This document shows, one piece after another, positions 59,867 through 64,000 of a stretch of DNA of 64,000 nt. The stretch spans positions 3,782,001 to 3,846,000 of the forward strand of contig OZ255624.1 of NCBI GenBank assembly GCA_965276675.1, read 5' to 3'. The first letter of the stretch is position 1. Every line of letters starts with the position of its first letter. A program made the translations under genes and the position numbers. The notes below the pieces were generated by a model. The model was not told where the DNA came from. It saw only the letters and a program-made list of their open reading frames with translations, and did not search any database. The DNA comes from G965276675 sp965276675 (GTDB lineage: Bacteria; Acidobacteriota; Terriglobia; Terriglobales; Acidobacteriaceae).

Positions 59867-61180
59867 ATGCCTTTGGCAAATAAAGTGGCCGTCGCATCGC
59901 AGAACAACGCACCTCCGCACGTCGTGATTTTGGGGGCAGGCTTCGCAGGCCTGAACTGCGCCAAGAAGCTCAGGAACGCCGATGTAAAGATCACAGTGGT
60001 GGATCGTAACAACTGCAACGTATTTCAACCGTTGCTGTACCAAGTGGCTTTAGCTTCGCTTTCCCCATCTGAAATTGCTCGACCAGTTCGTTCTCTCCTT
60101 AAGAACAGTCGCAATACAACAGTGCTCATGGATGAGGTTGGCGATGTGGATGTAGCGCAAAGGCGCGTCATGCTCGCGAGCGGTACGCTGCTTATTTTTG
60201 ACTACCTCGTTGTTGCCACGGGATCAGAGAAATCTTTCTTCGGACATCCTGACTGGGAAGCATTTGCACCAGGTTTGAAGACGATTGAGGATGCACTCGA
60301 GGTGCGCCGACGTGTTCTTCTTGCCTTCGAAAATGCCGAACGCGACGCCCTGCGCTTCGGCGAACACGGTCCTCTGCATTTCCTTGTAATCGGAGGCGGT
60401 CCCACGGGCGTGGAACTAGCCGGCGCAGTCGCGGAGATGACCAATTATTTTTTGGCGAAAGACTTTCGTCATATCGACGCAGCCAAGTCAAAGGTCATCT
60501 TGATCGACGGCGGTCCAAGAATTCTGCCGGCCTATCCACCAGATCTCTCCGAAAGTGCGGTGCGGCAGCTCAATCGCCTCGGCGTAGAGGTGCGTGTGAA
60601 CCTGCAGGTGGAGGAGATCGGCGATGGTTTCGTCAAAATTGCAAGCGGCGAAGTGCTTTGCGCTGCCGTCACACTGTGGGGTGCGGGCGTTGCGACATCA
60701 CCAGTGGGTGCGATGCTAGGTGTTCCGCTTGATCGGAAAGGACGCGTAATAGTCAATCAGACACTCAATCCGGAGGGTTCTCCGAATGTTTTTGCTTGCG
60801 GCGATATAGCTGTAGTGGTGCAGGAAGGCAAAGAACTCGCCGGCGTGGCTCAGCCAGCTCTTCAGATGGGACGCTACGCCGCTGGCACCATTCGAGGCGA
60901 CCTCAAAGGCGACGCTCGCAGCCCATTTCGCTATTTTGACAAGGGTACGATCGCTACAATCGGTCGCTACTCTGCGGTTGGGGACATCTACTGGCCATTT
61001 CGGGCGCACTGGAGCGGATTGATCGCGTGGTTGACCTGGCTTGGGGTACACATCACCTTCCTCCTAAGCTTCCGCAACCGTCTCGCTGTTCTCTGGGAGC
61101 TGACCTCAACCTACTTGCTCCTCATCAAAGATGATCGATTGATTGTCGGTGCAAGTAGCAGATCGCCGAAACAGAAATAG
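59867..61180 (+). CDS. ndh: NDH-2 type NADH:quinone dehydrogenase
   Basis: A 437-residue flavoprotein. FAD-binding VVILGAGFAGLNCAKKLRNA near residue 19, NADH-binding FLVIGGGPTGVELAGAVAEM near 170, and VFACGDIAVVVQEGKELAGV near 302 are characteristic. GVAQPALQMGRYAAGTIRGD, in the quinone-site region, is present. The C-terminal end has a hydrophobic helix and amphipathic tail (LIAWLTWLGVHITFLLSFRN) for membrane binding. It oxidises NADH without pumping protons. It follows the M28 remnant and precedes a small secreted protein. Confidence 0.93.
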   Translation: MPLANKVAVASQNNAPPHVVILGAGFAGLNCAKKLRNADVKITVVDRNNCNVFQPLLYQVALASLSPSEIARPVRSLLKNSRNTTVLMDEVGDVDVAQRRVMLASGTLLIFDYLVVATGSEKSFFGHPDWEAFAPGLKTIEDALEVRRRVLLAFENAERDALRFGEHGPLHFLVIGGGPTGVELAGAVAEMTNYFLAKDFRHIDAAKSKVILIDGGPRILPAYPPDLSESAVRQLNRLGVEVRVNLQVEEIGDGFVKIASGEVLCAAVTLWGAGVATSPVGAMLGVPLDRKGRVIVNQTLNPEGSPNVFACGDIAVVVQEGKELAGVAQPALQMGRYAAGTIRGDLKGDARSPFRYFDKGTIATIGRYSAVGDIYWPFRAHWSGLIAWLTWLGVHITFLLSFRNRLAVLWELTSTYLLLIKDDRLIVGASSRSPKQK

Positions 61181-61290
61181 CGCTCACCCGCTTCCGATCC
61201 GCTACGTTCGCCACAAGGATTCTAGACGGACCGGGTCGCAGATCAATCGCAGACTTCAAGAGGAAGAAATCACACTCGGAGAGTAGCGAA

Positions 61291-61731
61291 TTGAAACTGA
61301 TGATTGTGTTATCGCTGGCATTATTCCTGCAGGTGGCTGTTGCGCCGAATGACAGCCCTTGGAATGGAACATGGGTCCTCGACGCCGCGCGCAGCACTCC
61401 CGGGGCGAAGGATCAGGCTGCAGACGCATACCGGTTCACACTTCGGTCAGGGGGCGAGATCAAGTGGGAAATTCCCTCTCTGGGAGAAGTTGTAACCGGC
61501 AAAACGGATGGGAAACCGATGCCGATTCGTCGTCCGAAACCGACATCAGGTATAACTTTGAGCGTGAAGGCTGAGGGACCGGCGGTGCTGCTCTACAGAG
61601 TGAGTCGTAATGGTAAAACGGAGGGCGAAGGGCGTATGACGCTGGTGGAGAATGGCAAGGCTTGGGTGGATTTGTCCTGGCCCGCGGGCAAGCCGGAATA
61701 TGCAGGTGAGTTGGTATATCTGAAACAGTGA
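61291..61731 (+). CDS. Small secreted protein of unknown function
   Basis: A 146-residue protein with a signal peptide (MKLMIVLSLALFLQVAVAPN). The body is beta-rich (WNGTWVLDAARSTPGA, RSGGEIKWEIPSLGEVVTG, VLLYRVSRNGKTEGEGRMTL). The opening NGTWVLDAARST is common to acidobacterial secreted proteins of the lipocalin-like type, but I do not recognise the family with certainty. It lies 110 bases after ndh and converges on the SDR gene. Confidence 0.55.
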   Translation: MKLMIVLSLALFLQVAVAPNDSPWNGTWVLDAARSTPGAKDQAADAYRFTLRSGGEIKWEIPSLGEVVTGKTDGKPMPIRRPKPTSGITLSVKAEGPAVLLYRVSRNGKTEGEGRMTLVENGKAWVDLSWPAGKPEYAGELVYLKQ

Positions 61732-61864
61732 AGAGGTGAATGCTTCATCATCAATGTCTTAGCCTTCGACGTGACTGGCTCATCAAAGCCAAAGTGACGA
61801 ACCCGGTGCCATCAGGATGTATGTCATCCATAGCCCACACCTGGTTGGGCCGCGTGCCCGCCGA

Positions 61865-62701
61865 CTATCGGTCGGCATAAATGGTTGAAAGCGTCAGATC
61901 TCTATATCTGACGGCTTCTTCCGCTCGCTCTTTTTCTGCACGCTCCACAAAACTCTCCGCAGCCTTACCTAGTATGAGGCGCTTCGGAACGTCATTCATC
62001 TCTGAAAGCTTCAGAATGCACTCAGCGATCCTGCGGGGATCATTCTCAGATTTTCCTTCTTCTGAACGGAGCATCTCGTAGGTTGGACCAACTGAAGTTT
62101 CGTAGTCTGCCATCAGGTCTGGGAGCCGCTTGCTTGCCCGATTCGCGAAGTCTGTCCGTATGCCACCGGGTTCGAGAGTGCACACTTTGACTCCAAAGGG
62201 CAGGAGCTCATCGGCAATCGAATCGCTGAAACCGCCTAGGGCCCATTTCGCAGCATGGTAGGGAGAGTTGCCGGGGATGGTAACGCGTCCTCCAATTGAT
62301 GAGACTTGGAAGATGTAACCAGTTTTTTGTTTGCGCATCACTGGCACAGCCCCTCGGGAGGTGTAGACGGCGCCGAAGAAACAGGTCTGAACAACGTCCT
62401 GAAACTCTTCGGTAGAAATCTGCTCGAAGGGGGCATTGAGTTGGTAACAAGCGTTATTGACCAGGACATCCAATCTGCCGCGCAGTTCGACGGCTCTCTG
62501 CACAGCGGATCTTGCCGCAGCCTCATCACGGACATCCAGATCAAATGGCGTGATGCGATCACCAAACCTCTCGATGAGGTCCTGCAGTTCGTCAGTTTTT
62601 CTAGCACCAGCAAGGACATGCTCGCCCTTTGCAAGAACCGCCTCTACGATGGCACGTCCTAAACCGCTTCCGCTACCCGTGACTAGCCACGATTTTTCCA
62701 T
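61865..62701 (-). CDS. Short-chain dehydrogenase/reductase
   Basis: A 278-residue SDR. NAD(P)-binding TGSGSGLG near residue 8, a DLDVRDEAAAR segment near 54, NNAC (in place of NNAG) in LVNNACYQL, and the catalytic Ser in SSIGGRVTI with Y-x-x-x-K in YHAAKWALGGFSD. The substrate is not known. The NNAC variant is found in other SDRs of this subgroup, so activity is expected. It is followed on the left by convergent genes and preceded on the same strand by the DUF1211 gene (12 bases). Confidence 0.93.
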   Translation of the reverse strand: MEKSWLVTGSGSGLGRAIVEAVLAKGEHVLAGARKTDELQDLIERFGDRITPFDLDVRDEAAARSAVQRAVELRGRLDVLVNNACYQLNAPFEQISTEEFQDVVQTCFFGAVYTSRGAVPVMRKQKTGYIFQVSSIGGRVTIPGNSPYHAAKWALGGFSDSIADELLPFGVKVCTLEPGGIRTDFANRASKRLPDLMADYETSVGPTYEMLRSEEGKSENDPRRIAECILKLSEMNDVPKRLILGKAAESFVERAEKERAEEAVRYRDLTLSTIYADR

Positions 62702-62712
62702 ATCACTTTCCT

Positions 62713-63312
62713 CTATGCTGCATTTACGTTCGTTCGTTCTTCATCTTGGTATCGTTCAATGCGCCGATCTGGTAGCAGCCAAACGATCAACACCAAGACA
62801 TAGGCGATGCATGAGACTGAAGGACGCACAAACGCCAAAGGAACTGCGATGGCATAGACGGTCACAGAGAACATCCCTTTGTAGTCTCTGCCGATCGACC
62901 GTGCGATGCGTGAATCGATCCCGTGTTCGGCGACCAAAACTTTTGTCAAAATGAAGTAAGCCACTCCAGCAAAGAGAAGCACGGCCCCGTAGATGGCTAC
63001 CGGATAAGAAGCTCGGGGATCCTCGCCGAGCCAGGCTGTTGTGAAAGGGGACAGCGAAAGCCAGAACAAGAGGTGGAGATTGGCCCAGAGAATAGAGCCT
63101 GTGACTCGCTCCGCGGCCTGAAGTAAGTGATGATGATTGTTCCAGTACACCCCAACGTACAAGAAGCTCATCACGTAGCTGAGAAAGGTCGGCAGAATCG
63201 GTCGGAGAGCCGATAACGTGCTTCCCTTTGGGGTATGAAGGTCCAAGACCATGATGGTAATGATGATGGCGAACACGCCGTCGCTGAACGCTTCTAGTCT
63301 GCCCTTTGTCAT
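62713..63312 (-). CDS. TMEM175/DUF1211-family putative potassium channel
   Basis: A 199-residue protein with six predicted helices. The first contains the family signature GRLEAFSDGVFAIIITIMVL (R...FSDGVFAI), whose residues line the pore in TMEM175 channels. HHHLLQAAERVTGSILWANL and FWLSLSPFTTAWL fit the second and third helices. Bacterial TMEM175 forms tetrameric channels with weak potassium selectivity. It lies 12 bases upstream of the SDR on the same strand. Confidence 0.88.
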   Translation of the reverse strand: MTKGRLEAFSDGVFAIIITIMVLDLHTPKGSTLSALRPILPTFLSYVMSFLYVGVYWNNHHHLLQAAERVTGSILWANLHLLFWLSLSPFTTAWLGEDPRASYPVAIYGAVLLFAGVAYFILTKVLVAEHGIDSRIARSIGRDYKGMFSVTVYAIAVPLAFVRPSVSCIAYVLVLIVWLLPDRRIERYQDEERTNVNAA

Positions 63313-63364
63313 CGTCTGTCTCAGGTCGCTTCGTTAAAGAGCCGAACTCCGTCTGCGGTTGGTC

Positions 63365-64000
63365 TCAACGGTTTTTCTCGCGGGATGCAGGCTGGTAAGG
63401 TTCTTTCCGATCAAGATCGGCCCTGTCCCAATTCGCTGCGTCAGCCGCTGCTCTGTAGGTTTCTTCGAGAAAGCGCATTAGGGTGCCGCTAGGCGTGGGA
63501 GACTGCGCAATGTCCGAATAGTCCAGGAGGAACTCTTTCAGCGCCGGATCGTACCTGCCGGGCAGAGTGATCTGAGATCGGCTGAGTGCCGCTGGAACGG
63601 GCGCTGCATAGGCGTAGAACGCTGCTTTACCGTAGCCACCGTTCCCCGGCCAGAAACCAGCACTGATGACTTCGTGGGAGTATGCCTCAGCCTGCACGGA
63701 GTCTCCATCCGTGCGAGCCGGGGCGCGTCGGCCGTTGAATCGCGTCACTGCCAGGTCCATCGAGCCCCAAAAGAAATGGACCGGGCTGATCTTGCCATAG
63801 AAGGAGGTGGAGAACTCCTTTAGAACTACATCTGCAAGTCGCAGCGCGTGCCAGAACCTCGTCACTGCCTCAGGAGCGTAAGCCTCGTGCTGATCGTCTT
63901 GGCCAAACGGGATGGGTTCTGGAATCTCCACGGGCATAGGATTCAGGGCGACTTGAACGTCTAGACTCGAAAGCACCTCCAGGTAGCGCCTGTAGAACGC
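63365..64000 (-). CDS. DUF5996 family protein (cut by window edge)
   Basis: The frame is open to the end of the window, and the residues before the first internal Met (FYRRYLEVLSSLDVQVALNP) fit the family, so the N-terminus lies outside. The DUF5996 pattern is MPVEIPEPIPFGQDDQHEAY, SFYGKISPVHFFWGSMDLAV, TRFNGRRAPARTDGD and SHEVISAGFWPGNGGYGKAA. The function is unknown; several conserved acidic, His and Trp residues suggest a metal or ligand site. Visible length about 211 residues of an expected 300. Confidence 0.78.
   Translation of the reverse strand, partial: AFYRRYLEVLSSLDVQVALNPMPVEIPEPIPFGQDDQHEAYAPEAVTRFWHALRLADVVLKEFSTSFYGKISPVHFFWGSMDLAVTRFNGRRAPARTDGDSVQAEAYSHEVISAGFWPGNGGYGKAAFYAYAAPVPAALSRSQITLPGRYDPALKEFLLDYSDIAQSPTPSGTLMRFLEETYRAAADAANWDRADLDRKEPYQPASREKNR

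Noticed and set aside
40393..64000. Second attachment site (copy of the tRNA-fMet 3' end) inside the window
   Set aside because: I looked for the tRNA T-arm and acceptor 3' sequence to the right and found no copy, so no right boundary is claimed.

Overview
The window looks like chromosome of an acidobacterium (Acidobacteriota, probably Terriglobia/Acidobacteriaceae). This is inferred from the mix of families rather than from a marker gene: a large orphan MacB/FtsX-type permease of the acidobacterial ADOP kind, a DUF1800 protein, carboxypeptidase-regulatory-domain proteins, PIG-L deacetylases, a propeller-sensor histidine kinase, and many intergenic repeats ending in CTCAAGATGACA or CTCAGGATGACA. 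The DNA is GC-rich.

Positions 1-40400 read as core chromosome. From the left they hold the end of a PIG-L deacetylase, a secreted carboxypeptidase-regulatory-like protein, DUF1800, the methionine sulfoxide repair pair MsrP/MsrQ with a small coiled-coil gene between them, a MhpD-like hydratase, an APC permease, a 976-residue PIG-L protein, a coiled-coil porin and the ADOP permease. Next come tRNA-Lys(TTT), a DUF4254 protein, a TPR protein, a YvcK/CofD-like protein, a VapBC toxin-antitoxin pair, RlmN and an M16 protease. Positions 23737-33742 are a type IV pilus/type II secretion-like assembly cluster on the + strand: pilin, LolA-like, Ycf48-like, PilC/GspF, a small frameshifted coiled-coil gene, PilB/GspE, PilM-, PilN-, PilO- and PilP-like proteins, and a Gly/Ser-rich pseudopilin. 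No secretin, PilT or prepilin peptidase is visible in it. The core part ends with an MFS exporter, a histone-deacetylase-family enzyme, a fluoride riboswitch in front of a fluC gene that carries an in-frame stop, an SGNH hydrolase, Ffh, a peroxiredoxin and an initiator tRNA.

From about 40400 to the right end the window looks like an integrated island beside tRNA-fMet. A tyrosine recombinase and an excisionase-like HTH protein are followed by accessory genes: a LysR regulator, a UBP-type zinc finger, an aldehyde dehydrogenase/aromatic decarboxylase-type amidohydrolase/aldo-keto reductase operon, and a two-component cluster with a cNMP-binding/thioredoxin-reductase-like fusion. Further right are a NarL-type regulator with a propeller kinase, and a SnoaL/LLM flavoprotein/DJ-1/NDH-2 run, then an SDR, a TMEM175-like channel and a DUF5996 protein. 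The theme is redox and electrophile handling. No second attachment site was seen, so the right boundary is unknown.

The observations most worth checking are: the riboswitch-controlled fluC with a TAG codon; two structured elements with terminal inverted repeats, one wedged exactly between pilM and pilN; a pair of small coiled-coil genes each sitting inside an operon (msrP-msrQ and pilC-pilB), one frameshifted; a FixJ-like regulator broken by one extra base; and an initiator tRNA with a U1-A72 pair whose promoter predicts almost no 5' leader.
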